Shown: positions 45,490 through 57,041 of the stretch, in pieces
Layout of the letters: each line of letters begins with the position of its first letter
Position numbering within the stretch: position 1 is the stretch's first letter
NCBI RefSeq assembly: GCF_040712315.1
Contig: NC_134015.1
Coordinates: 23,933,614 to 23,997,613 of the forward strand
Origin: Castanea sativa
Lineage: Eukaryota > Streptophyta > Magnoliopsida > Fagales > Fagaceae
Length of the DNA: 64,000 nt
Direction of reading: 5' to 3'
The notes under the pieces: generated by a model
Told to the model about the DNA's origin: nothing
What the model saw: only the letters and a program-made list of their open reading frames with translations
Databases searched by the model: none
Translations under genes and position numbers: made by a program

Positions 45490-48400
45490 ATGTATAATAT
45501 GGCATTGCACTTTGGTTATCAGACTTCAAGGGAAAGTTTTTCTGTGCTCTGGAAACAGGAAAATGTTTTTGTCGAATTTGACTCGAAGAATAGAAATTTG
45601 TACTTCCATTTCCCTTATCTTTCTGAAAAGTACAAGCTTGAAATCTCTTATGAGAACATTTGGCAGATTCAGCACCATCAACCACGTGGTCAAGCTAAAA
45701 AGTTTCTTCTCATTCAGGTTAGATAGTTTAAACATTAATTATAATTTTTCACAATTTTCTGCTCATGCACCATGCTTTTTTTGTAGTTAGTTAACATTCT
45801 AACAAATTATTTTTCTCTGCATTGTTAGTTACTTGGAGCTCCTCGGATTTATGTGGAAGATCATACTCGTCATTGGGTCCGAGAAGTTGATTTCACTCCG
45901 TCTTGCTGCATTGGCCAATCTTCTGCTCTATGTTTGGAGGTTCCACAGAAGGATCAGCTTCCAAAATTTCATGGTGATTTTGTCTCTTATAAGAAAAATG
46001 AAGGCCCTTTTGTTTTGAAGCGAGGTTCTACTCTCTCTTGCAGTTCAGGACTAGTCCCTATTGTGAATCCTCCAGAAGGCTTTGACTTGCCTTATAAAAT
46101 CTTGTTCAAGATCAACTCTTTAATTCAGCATGGCTGTCTTCCTGGCCAAGCAATTGATGCCAATTTTTATCGGTTGGTCGATCCTAAGAGAATATCAATT
46201 GAGTATATAGAAAGTGCCTTGGACAAACTGTCTCATTTGAAAGAATGCTGCTATGAACCTGTAAGCTGGGTGAAGGATCAATACAAGAAATACGCCAATT
46301 CGAATCGACTTCCTAAACCTACTGCCAAGCCTTTAGATGATGGGTTTGTATACGTACACAGGGTTTTAATAACTCCATCTAAAGTATATTTCTGTGGCCC
46401 AGAGGTGAATCTCTCCAATCGTGTGTTACGCAAGTATCATGAGTATATTGATGACTTTCTTCGTGTTTCGTTTGTTGATGAGGACTTGGATAAACTGCAT
46501 GCAACAGTTTTATCATCGTGTGCATCTTCGGTAAGAGGGGAGAGGCGAACTGGCATTTATGACAGGACACTGTCCATTTTACGAAATGGCATAGTTATTG
46601 GTGCTAAGAAGTTTGAATTTCTTGCCTATTCAAACAGCCAATTACGAGAAAATTCTGTTTGGATGTTTGCTTCAAGACCTGGTCTGACTGTAGCAGATAT
46701 CAGAGAGTGGATGGGTGATTTTCACGAGATTAGGAATGTGGCAAAATATGCTGCCAGATTGGGTCAATCTTTCGGCTCTTCAAGAGAAACAGTGAGCATT
46801 AGTAGGCAGGAAGTTGAAAATATTCCTGATGTAGAAGTTGTAAGGAATGGAATCTCATACTGTTTCTCTGATGGTATAGGTAAGATATCTGCAGAATTGG
46901 CTAGAGAGGTGGCTACAAAATGTGGCTTCAATAATTCTGTTCCATCTGCATTTCAGATTCGTTATGGCGGGTACAAAGGTGTCGTGGCTGTTGATCCAAC
47001 TTCTTCAATGAAGTTGTCATTGAGAAAGAGCATGTGTAAGTACAAATCAGAAAACATCAAACTAGATGTCTTGGGATGGAGTAGGTATCAACCTTGTTTT
47101 CTTAATCGTCAAATAATCACTCTTTTGTCTACCCTCGGAGTTATGGATCGAGTTTTTGAAAAGAAACAAAAGGAGGCTATAGAACAACTAGATGCTTTGT
47201 TAACAGATCCGTTGAGCTCACAGGAAGCATTGGAATTGATGTTCCCAGGAGAGAGGACAAAGGTTCTTAAGGAAATGCTTTTGTGTGGTTATCACCCTGA
47301 TACAGAACCATTTCTTTCAATGATGCTACAAACACTTCGTGCATCTAAGTTGCTAGAATTACGGCTCAAAAGTAGGATATTTATTCCAAATGGAAGATGT
47401 ATGATGGGATGTCTAGATGAGACCAGGACATTGGAATATGGTGAAGTATTTGTCCAAATTTCTCGCTCTAGTAGGCAACTCTCTAATGGTTTCTCGGATA
47501 TGTTTCGCACCAGCAACTCAAACCCAAACAATTTAATTTTTGAGGGTGAGGTAGTTATTGCTAAAAACCCATGTCTGCATCCGGGAGATGTGCGTGTTCT
47601 AAAGGCTGTTGATGTGCCAGATTTGCACCACCTGGCAGATTGTGTTGTTTTTCCCCAAAAGGGCAAAAGGTAATAATGTGATATTAGATAGAATTTGATT
47701 TACCTTCAGTATTTTTTTTTAAAGAAATATTCATTTGTTTTAATGAAATACTGTCACATTATTAGTAACTAAATAAAAGGTGGGGATTAAACCCATTATT
47801 ACTTGTCATTGTATATTTAAAATAAAATGACATGTTTAATTAAAAAACGTACTAAACGTAAGCCAAACTCTAATAGATAATTCTAAGGCATGAAATCCTG
47901 TAATATTTGCACAGACAGATGAACATGCATTTGGTGTTTATGCATAATCCTATGCCAGCATCAGTTTATACTCATTTATGTATACCTTTACGTACTTACA
48001 AAGACATGCATATGTAAGATATATAATGATCCATTTGTACTTGTATGTTGCATGCATGGATATAATATATATCTTATTTAAATAATATGCAACATATTCT
48101 CCTCCAGTAGGTTAATTATCATGATCATAGGTTGTCTGTCCAAATATAATACCAGCTTCTGTGCACGCGTGAGACTCTTCTATTTTTTTGGATAAAGGTT
48201 ACTAATTTGCATCTATTTTAATTTAGAAATATATATTTTTATTTTTCAAACAAATAAAAAGGATAAACTTGTGAGATAAGCAGTAATTGTAATTTCTTTT
48301 TTGAACGTAAAAGGAAAGAAATCTTAACTTTTCGGTGTTCTTTTTTTGAATTCAAAATAAAATTTGTTATTTGACATTTATGACTCTATTTCTAAATAAA

Positions 48401-50445
48401 GTTACCTTTCATTAAAGAGGGTATTTTTGAACCACAAAAAAGTCCGGTGAAAAGAAGAAAATCCTCTAATATATAGTATAAATATGGATGTTGTTATCTT
48501 AACTTACTTGATTTTAAGTTTGCAGACATACAATGTCATTTTCACCACTTCAGGATGGAAAAAATCTAACTTTTTTGGCATGCTCATCAAATAATTTTAT
48601 ATTGTACTTGCATACTAGACTGTGTTATTTGTCTTTATTTGTTCTCTTGCCTTGGCAAGACAACACCTAATTAAATAAAAAATAAAAAAATCTTTGGGAA
48701 TACTCTACTCACTAACATTAGTTTTACCAATTGTATTAGACCTCATCCGAACGAATGCTCTGGGAGTGACTTGGATGGAGATCTATACTTCGTCTGTTGG
48801 GACTCGGATCTTATTCCTCCTCGACAAATTCAACCGATGGAGTATATTGGAGCAAAAACTAAGCCACTTGATCATGATGTTACAATAGAGGTAATCCCAA
48901 AAGTATATCGGAGTATAATAGCTCTTTCTGAACAAAAGTCTGTTCATTTTCTTATACCACTTGATGAGAAGACACGGTGTTTCCATCATCTAGCCTTTGC
49001 GATCTTGGATTTTCTATATGTTAAGAGACAATTAAGCATTTAGTTTATATGTGGCAGTGTCTATTCTTGTGCATCTAATAAGCAGTCATTTACGAAACTG
49101 TTTCTGAACTTTTTTTTATGTTAAAGAGGGAAAAGTATTGTTTCCAAACTCATAAACAATATCCTTTCTGTTCATGTTATATTATTCGCCAATGCACTGT
49201 GTTCTTCAATAATATTAATACGAGCACAAAAGAATAAGCTATGTACATATCACATATGCTTGATTGAAACACACTTTTTTGGATATTTAGGATCATTGAG
49301 AAAAGTCTGCAATAAATTTGTTTGATTTTGTTAAAGGCTCTGTCTTGCTATTCTGGAATTAGTTTGGAATCTAGAAATTCTAAGCAGAATTGCCTCATCA
49401 TGATCAAATCTATAAATCCCAGGCCTTGAGGTCATTCCAATTGTTCTTCTTGACATTTTGAGTGATAGCGAAATCTAGGCTGGAGTGAGTCATACTTAGT
49501 GGTATTAATTCTCTCTACTAGGTAGTAATGCACCACACGTTCCACATTAATGCATTTAAAGATTGCATTGATTCCTCATATTTTCCATCCCATTTGCAGC
49601 AACATCCTTCTATACCTTATATAACAAAGCATGTCACCCTTGTGCTACAGGAAGTTCAAGAGTATTTTGTCGACTACATACTCAACGACCGTTTGGGAAT
49701 CATCGATAATGCCCACATTGTCTTTGCAGATAGTGAGCCCCGTAGGGCAATGAGTCCTGAATGTATTGAGCTTGCAAAACTACACTCAATTGCGGTTGAC
49801 TCCCCAAAAAGTGGTGTTGTTGCCGAAATACCCCATCATCTGCGTGTTATGAAATATCCAGATTTCATGGAAAAGTCTGATAAACGCACCTACAAATCAG
49901 AACGTGTGATTGGAAAGCTTTTTCGAGAGGTGAAAGACCTTGCATCGCTCACGAGCCCAGTGACACCCTTCCCCTCAGAAGTAGCAAAGCAGTGTTATGA
50001 TGCTGACATGGAAGTAGACGGCTTCAAGGACTACATCAGTGATGCTTTCTATTACAAAAGGCAGTATGATCGTAAGATGTTGAGTTTGATGGATTATTAT
50101 GGGATCGAAACTGAAGCTGAAATACTCAGTGGGCACATATTGACAATGTCAAAATCTTTTGAAAAGAGGAGGGATATGGAAGAGATTAATTATTCTGTAA
50201 TGGCACTAAGAAATGAAGCTAGGAGCTGGTTCAACGAGGGAAGTGAGTCAGATTCTGACACTGATGTTGTCAATGCAAAAGCAAAAGCAAAAGCATCGGC
50301 TTGGTACCACGTTACATATCACCCCAGCTATTGGGGTCGCAGCAATGTGGGAATGGATGGAGCTCATTTCCTCAGTTTTCCTTGGTGTGTCTTTGACATG
50401 CTTATCCAGATCAAGAAGGATAAAGCGAGTAACATAATTGCTTGA
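45490..50445 (+). CDS. RDR1: RNA-dependent RNA polymerase 1-like, N-terminally short
   Basis: Exons 45490-45717, 45829-47669, 48740-48890 and 49651-50445 (stop TGA), all GT-AG, give 1004 aa with no internal stop. RDR1 copies single-stranded RNA into double-stranded RNA for silencing of viruses and some endogenous RNAs. Seen: SYENIWQI and LLGAPRIY near the N-terminus, VYVHRVLITPSKVYFCGPE, NSVWMFASRPGL, SYCFSDGIGKIS, SAFQIRYGGYKGVVAVDP, the catalytic DLDGD at residues 700-704 in a CSGSDLDGDLYFVCWD context, and a C-terminus ending FLSFPWCVFDMLIQIKKDK. Typical RDR1 proteins have ~1100 residues; the first ~110, the RRM-like RNA-binding part, are missing, and the leader with its TATA box stands where they should be. 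The start may be Met1 (45490) or Met4 (45499). Whether it is active without that part is unknown. Confidence 0.88.
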
Positions 50446-51029
50446 GACATGTTGGATTTGGAGCGTTAGTTATGTCATGAATTGCGCTCGTATTGAGAAG
50501 TTTCGTATAAGATCCTAAGTTTGTATTTGAGAAAATTGCATGTGTGACTACTATTTATCTTTGCTTATTGTTATTGGTATATGCTTGTTGATAAACTACA
50601 TGTAAATGCTCCAGGCAGATGATTGGGGCTATAAATTATGTTATAATTCCTGTTGGAAAATATATGTATGGTTTCTTATCATATTTTCTATTCTTTAACA
50701 TTGTTAGTTCTCTGTTTTATTTTCTCATTGAGGTCAAACATAGACAAGAGATAGCTATCCCTCGCCTAAGATAGGATTATTTCAAATTGGGAAAAGAAAA
50801 TTATAATAAGTAAATAATTTCTAATTTCTTTCTCTCTGTTTTTTTTTGGTCAGTATAATCCTAGCATGTTTCATCTTTCGTTTCCTTTTTATTATTTTTG
50901 ATGAATGAATCGATCTATTTAAATTTTCTTTTCTTATTGATCCTTTTCCAATTGAGATGCATCACTCTATGAGTCTATATGTCTATATCATGGTCAGAGC
51001 CAGGGGGTGCAGTTCTTATTCATTATTTA
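50446..51029. other. RDR1 3' UTR and flank
   Basis: AT-rich sequence without other genes between the RDR1 stop codon and the LINE tail. No clear polyadenylation site was fixed. Confidence 0.5.
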
Positions 51030-53660
51030 TTTTTTTGATAAACAGCATAGGCTTTACTTTCATTAAACAGAACCGAAGTTCAGATTGGTTACATCATAAT
51101 GAATTTGATTCATGATAATAGGAGTATCCTCAACCCATATGATACAATCATTCACACACTTGGCATGTCTAGCCAATAGATGGGCCGCAACATTACTACA
51201 CGTACTGATGTGGGCAGCCTCCCATGAATTACTAACTCAGCCCCATCTGAACTCCTTCAATCAGCTTCTGAATATATCTTGGCATTGGGCATTGCACTTT
51301 CAGGGCGCTCACCACCGTTTGCGCATCACTCTCAATGATGACATCCTTGAGTCCAAGGTCCCAGGCCAGTTGGGCCCCTTCATCTACGACCTTGGCTTCA
51401 ATCTCTAATGCACCCAGCGGCAGAACCACTTTTCTGCTCATCACTCCCATCAGCTGTCCCCACTCATTTCTGATCGCAACCCCAACTCCACAGCACCCAT
51501 ACTCTTTGAACACAGCTCCATCTATATTGATTTTATAACTTTCTAGTCTAGGGGGGGGGGGGGGGGGGTCCAAGGAGGCTTGCCCGGTTGAGGAGGTCTG
51601 ACTTGGACTTGTTTAACCTGTCTAACTTCCTTCAAGTAATCCGCTACCTCCTTAACAATTATATCGTGCCGTTTGCTCTGACCCCCATGCCTTACATAGT
51701 TTCCGTTGTTCCACAAGCTCCAAGCTGTAACAGCAAACAGATCCCAATCTACCCCCCGGATACCTTTCCTTAATTTCCCACACTATGTCCAAGAAGTCCA
51801 AGTGGGGTTTAGGCAGAGAAGGGAGCTTTATCTTTGTTGCACTCCACACCTCTGCTATGACTCTATAACCCCACAGCATGTGACCCGAGGATTCATTAGT
51901 TCCACACAAATCACAGCTAACTTCTTGACCAATCCCCTTTGACTTCAGACGGAGCTTTGTTGGCGGAATATTCTTACAAGACCTCCACATAAAATGCTTG
52001 ATCTTATTTGGGCAGTTCAAACTCCAAATCAGTTTCCATATGGCTTTCATTCTTGAATCATTTGAGCTTCCTCCCTCTCCATTTGGTGGTTGCTCTTCTT
52101 CGCATATTTTTGGGTCACTCGGCATGCACTTCTTACTGTAAATCTACCATTGGGAGTCCATGACCAAGTCAGGGAGTCTTAGGGAAGCCGAGGGCTGATT
52201 GGAATTCCCAAAATAACTTCCACTTCATGGGGAATGAAAGTATTCTTTACCATGGCAACATCCCAACCTCTATTCTCCATATTAATGAGACTCAAGACCA
52301 TCTCCAACTCCATATAAGGGCCCCTTTGGCTAACCACCTTAAAAGAATCTGGAGTTGGAATCCACCTATCATCCCATATGTGCACTTGTTTTCCATTGCC
52401 AATCACCCACGTGGAGCTCTTCTCAATAATATCCTTGGCTGCCATAGTGCTTCTCCACACGTAAGATGTTCTACTACCCAATTGAGCCTCCTTAAAGGAG
52501 TTTCCTGCAAAGTATTTCGCTTTAAACACTCTATGGACCAGAGAGCCTAGGTTTTGTTGGATTCTCCATCCTTGTTTGGCAAGGAGGGCTAGGTTGAAGG
52601 CTTTTAAGACCCATACCCCTTTCCATCTTCGGTGTGCACAACTTTTCCCATGAGATCCATGCCATTTTTGTTGCTTTTTTCCTTCTGCCCCCACCAAAAA
52701 TTACTCATCATGGAGTTTAGTTCCTTACATAGTCTCCGGGAATTTAAAGCAACTCATCATGTATGTAGGCGTGGTTGGGCCACGGCTTTGATGAGTATCT
52801 CTCTACCTGCATTGGATAAAAGTTTACCTTTCCATCCATCAATTTTTCTCCCCACAAGGTCTTTTATACAGTTAAAAGCTTTCCTTTTCCCCTTTCCAAC
52901 TAGTGGTGCTAGCCATAGATACTTTTCGTGATGTCTTATGATTTGAGCTCTGAACTGATGCTTCACTAGGAACTGAACTTCTCTGTTAGTGTTCTTGCTG
53001 AAAAAGAGGGAAGTCTCCTCCTTATTGAGTTTTTGGCCCGAGTCACCTTCATAATCCTCAAGCACCTTCGTAACCCTACTACCTTCTTCAACGGTGGCCC
53101 TACAAAATACGATGCTGTCATTAGCAAACAATAGGTGGGAAATTCTTGGAGCTCCCCTACATACTGCAATCCCTTTTATGTGCCCCTCTACCTCTTCCTT
53201 CTTCAACATGGCAGTCAAGCCCTCCGCACATGGTAGGAAAGGATATGGGGAAATTGGATCTCCTTGCTAGAGTCCCTCGATGGAATAATCTTGCCTTTGG
53301 GTTCGCCGTTAATCAGCATTGAGTATGACACTGTGGTAACGCACATCATCATAAGGGATATCCACTTGTCATGGAAACCCATCCTTTTCATCATTGCCAC
53401 CAAGTAGACCCATTCCACCCTATCGTAGGCTTTGCTTATGTCGAGCTTTATAGCCATGAGGGCCTCCTTTCCTTTCTTCGTTTGATCAATACAATGCATT
53501 GTTTCGAAAGCCACCAGAACGTTGTCTGTTATGGGCCTCCCTGGGACAAAGGCACTTTGTGATTCATCAATCACTGCTGCAAGGATTCTTTTCAGGTGAT
53601 TAGCTAGTACTTTAGAAATAATTTTATAGAGCACATTGCATAGGCTTATAGTAGCTCTGC
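51030..53660 (-). mobile_element. 5'-truncated LINE with RNase H, minus strand
   Basis: Left end has a T tract (51030-51036, TTTTTTTGATAAAC), then minus-strand ORF2 from RNase H back to the middle of the reverse transcriptase, where similarity fades near 53660 (ISLCNVLYKIISKVLANHLK). It lies just downstream of RDR1 in opposite orientation. A target duplication was not found. It belongs to the same RNase H-bearing LINE group as the insert at 5921. Confidence 0.8.
51232..53655 (-). pseudogene. LINE ORF2: reverse transcriptase, zinc-binding region, RNase H; broken
   Basis: Minus-strand pieces in order: 53655-53215 (AFVPGRPITDNVLVAFE, IKLDISKAYDRVEW with the first catalytic Asp), 53218-52757 (HLLFANDSIVFCRA, where the usual FADD is FAND, then the thumb), 52697-52179 (connection region), 52125-51652 (zinc-binding, WKLIWSLNCPNKIKHFMWRS, CDLCGTNESSGHML) and 51573-51232 (RNase [33 protein letters not shown]). 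The pieces are in different frames. A C/G run at about 51551-51567 lies in the linker before RNase H. Confidence 0.82.
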
Positions 53661-54740
53661 TAGTGTAAGTTGTAAAACACCTACAAATAGAAGTGAACAT
53701 GCATCCCATTATCTTGTTCTTCATACCTGGATGGTTGATGATAAGGTGGTATGGAAAATGGATAGAGCCATATAGAAGGCCCTACCATGTGCGTTTGGCA
53801 AGTGAAAAAATCATTTCTAAAAAAATGTTTAAACTTAATTTTGAGAATGATCAAATACAATTATGGTAATGATTTAGACCACATATTTTAAATTACAGCT
53901 TAATCAATATTAGGCTAATCTGTCCATTAACACTAATTTATATGATTTACCAATTGATAGAAGCATGATGACAACATATACATGGATAAAAAAATTTGAG
54001 CATATAAAATGGACAACCATTGGAAGCTAAAGACATAATACCACAAAGATAACATCAGGTGTGTTATCAAAGAGGAAAACCCAAGAACCAAGTGTAAAAC
54101 CTTTCTATTGCACTATCGGAAACAATTCACTAGTGTACATAGTTGCAATATATAATACATATGAAGCCCTCTAAGTCTAATTTATGTACTCAGGCCCTTC
54201 AAACTCCTACTAGCAACAAACTTTGCAAATCCTATCTCCACTCTAGATACTGGATCAACAATGAATACCAATTGCATCTTCAAGCCTCTATGGCTAATTT
54301 GTGGTAGTTCCAATGATTCCCAAAAACTTTAGTTAGCCCTCATAACACAATGATAATGATGGGTGGGAAGGATCTAATCTCCTATCAAAGTATTTGCTTG
54401 ACAAATACAAAAACAATTTGACAAAGAATATGCCAACACAAAATAAAGCCTAACAATTTTGATAGGTCCTACACAACATATACTTTTCACCTCCTTTTAT
54501 ATCACACATTCTACAAATAAACAATCAGTAAAGTGTATCTAAATGCAATTTGTCGCCTAAATGCACTTTGTCAAACCAAACACGACAATTTAGGCGAAAA
54601 CTCTAGTTTTGAAAAAGGCCAGATGTCTCAAATATTTAAAAACAGTACCTTTGAATAAAAAAAGGGTATTACTTCATCAAAACCCTAAATTAAATTATAA
54701 AATAAAGCTATTTTTTTTGGTATATTCTATTCTATGCACA
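53661..54740. other. Repeat-rich intergenic sequence, no gene seen
   Basis: A possible MITE runs from GTGCGTTTGGCAAGTG (about 53789) to TTTGTCAAACCAAACACGAC (about 54587). Inside, 54050-54340 (GTGTTATCAAAGAGGAAAAC, CCTCTAAGTCTAATTTATG) resembles 55060-55340, a dispersed LTR-like repeat. Confidence 0.35.
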
Positions 54741-54830
54741 TCTATATCTGTATAATATCTAAAAGTCAAAGTGTAACATTTAATGTTGTTACGCTCCTAT
54801 TAAACTACATCATCGGTCATATCACTATTT
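54741..54830 (+). mobile_element. Helitron-like 5' end, no matching 3' end found
   Basis: TCTATATCTGTATAATATC directly after a host A, then CATTTAATGTTGTTACGCTC, matches the minus-strand 5' end of the element at 10924 over about 85 bases. No hairpin plus CTAG end was found downstream, so the element is truncated or too diverged. Confidence 0.5.
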
Positions 54831-55044
54831 TTTTTATTGATTTGTGAAAGCTCAAATAGTGTGAAACACTATAGCTGATTTAAATCCCCAATTTTAAATT
54901 ATAGCTTAATTACTTTTACTCTAACTTAACTAAGTGTGGAACAAGAGTAAATGATACGCAATAAAACCAGAACACTACTCTAAGGCATAAGCAGGTACAA
55001 TAAATAATAAATGTAAAGCTTAAAGAGTAGGGAGGAGAGGTGCA

Positions 55045-55505
55045 AATACAAGATAACACCGAGACGTGTTATTGAAGAGAAAACTGAAGTATTTGGTGAA
55101 AATCTCTCTGCGGCCCTCCAAGCCGAAATCGATCCACTAGTAAAGAAAGGTGGAGTACATGAATAATGAAGAAACACTCCAAGCCTAATCTACCCAATGA
55201 CCTTTAACCCTCCAAGTTCCTGCTACCAATGGGCTTCATGGAGCTATGTCTTCACTAGTTGTCTGAATCCGACAATTAGCTCCATTGCATCTACCACTCA
55301 ATGGTTTTTTCCAATGCTTCCCATATGCACCAAAATTTTTCTCAACACTCAGAATGGGTTAGGTAAGTGTTTGGGCTAAGAACCTCTTAAGGATGTGTAG
55401 CTAGAGAGGTAGGAGTAAAGGAAACTTTAGAGAAATGGTGTAGATGATTGTGGGTAAACAATCTCTAACTCCCCACCGTTTTCTCTCTCAAAAGTTCCTT
55501 TGAAA
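55045..55505. repeat. LTR-like dispersed repeat fragment
   Basis: Non-coding block (AGACGTGTTATTGAAGAGAA, CTGCTACCAATGGGCTTC, CTGAATCCGACAATTAGC) with a diverged partial relative at 54050-54340. Ends are not defined. Confidence 0.35.
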
Positions 55506-56142
55506 AACTCATTGTTTCAATTTCGCGGGTAGTGAGGGTTTATATAGTATTGGTAAAGGTATGTGAAAAGACACACTTAAAATTATTAGGCAGAGAGTTT
55601 CTCGGGCCACTCGCGACTTGGCTTGAGTCCTGAAGTGACTCGCGAAATCCAGCTTGGCAAAAACTCTTCAAATTCTAGCATGTGCTTCTCACATGGCATT
55701 TTTGCACGTTGGCACTTGCAAGCTAGTCACGAATTTTTCATCTTCACAGAATCTTCACCAATTTTTCACACACAACCCTTACATTAAATCCAACAAAAAT
55801 ACAGGAAAATGATTGAACAGAATTACAATCAAATTTGATACGGAATTAAAGTCAACATAAAAACATAGCTGTAAATTATAACTTTACAATTTGTTCCTTT
55901 AATTTTTTTGATAATAGTAATTATATTAATCAATTGACTTTATAGATTTATCTTGGATGGCTTTTTTCTCTAATTATATTTTGGACTGTTTAACTTTACA
56001 TATACTTTGCCCTTACACATTCATCTTACTTTAATTTCTAAAGAACACCTTCCACCCTTTTTTTTTTTCTTCATTACTCTTACTCAATTCATTGCTTCTT
56101 CCTTTCACATTGTTACATGGCCACGACAACCAACTAAGAGAA

Positions 56143-56144
<2 letters not shown>

Positions 56145-56208
<64 letters not shown>
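56145..56208. repeat. Microsatellite (AT)n, about 31 units
   Basis: Uninterrupted alternating AT after GAGAAATATGT and before AGGCTATAAATGG. Confidence 0.95.
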
Positions 56209-56211
<3 letters not shown>

Positions 56212-56464
56212 CTATAAATGGTTATTTGGGCTACATGGGGTGCTCGAAATAGGCTGATATATGAACCCTCACAACTCCAGTTTACCAGAATTTATGACTC
56301 GGCCATGAAGCCAATAAAACAATTTTTCATGACGCTTTATTTTCAATCGTTTTTATAATATATCAATAAATTTCTATCACTTCCAAAAAAAAAAAAGTAT
56401 GCACACATGTAAATTTGCTTGTAATTAAATTAATGTATAGGATTGTTACTGATACGTGCCTTCA

Positions 56465-56575
56465 AATTTGGTCCACTTTGGTCCATTCAGTCTTGGTTAT
56501 AATTTGGTTCATTTCGGTCCACGTCATTCTATTTTGGTCCATTTGAGTCACTTTGGTCCATTCGGTCCAAGATGA
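56465..56575. repeat. Short degenerate tandem motif TTTGGTCCA
   Basis: TTTGGTCCA, TTCGGTCCA and related 9-mers occur about eight times in 110 bases (for example TTTGGTCCACTTTGGTCC and CATTTCGGTCCACG). Origin unknown, perhaps the end of a transposon. Confidence 0.6.
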
Positions 56576-56867
56576 CAAAAAGTAATATTATTATTTTAAT
56601 TCAATGATTTGTGGACTGTGGTATTATCTTTCTTTACGTTCCCCCCTTCCCCCCCAGCCATTCCTAATTGATATTTCTATTTTAGTTTTTGAGTGAGTTG
56701 CACAATTTTAGTGTTTTGATATGATATAATTTTAATTTGAAGACCAATTGAGGATATATTTTTAAATTTTATATTTATAAAGGGATAAGAAATTTAAAGA
56801 TTTATGATATTAAGTTCAATATTATAACCTACAATCTTGCAATGTATAAGTTATTCAAGTTCAACAT

Positions 56868-57041
56868 ACCATGGTACCACCGCACACCTTTGGTGCGATG
56901 GTTACTCCACAAGTATAAGTGCTTGTGGAGTGTGGGGGGCAAGGGCCGAGGTTCAACTCTCCAGGAGGGAGCTTCACACACATATACACTTAGATTAGGC
57001 TAGAGTAGAATTCTATCTTGTAAAAAAAAAAAAAACCATGG
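56868..57041 (+). mobile_element. tRNA-derived SINE with 8-bp target duplication
   Basis: A-box-like TGGTGCGATGG near its start and B-box GGTTCAACTC about 60 bases later fit an RNA polymerase III promoter. The body (GTGGGGGGCAAGGGCCGAGG, AGTAGAATTCTATCTTGT) ends in an A run. ACCATGGT flanks it at 56868-56875 and 57034-57041. Body length is about 158 bp. It is absent from block X copy 1. Confidence 0.78.

Larger units (their letters stand above)
43955..46303 (+). repeat. Segmental duplication, copy 2 (intact RDR1 unit)
   Basis: Counterpart of 25425-30670 without the 2.5-kb LTR insert. It contains the promoter, leader, exon 1, intron 1 and first part of exon 2 of the open RDR1 gene. Confidence 0.88.

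Noticed and set aside
48771..49043. 90-codon open reading over the DLDGD motif as a separate small gene
   Set aside because: It is exon 3 of RDR1 read into intron 3; the splice donor after GAG at 48890 and acceptor before 49651 join it to exon 4.
51001..53760. Target duplication for the LINE downstream of RDR1
   Set aside because: Short resemblances (for example AGAGCCA at about 50996 and 53764) are too short and badly placed relative to the T tract.
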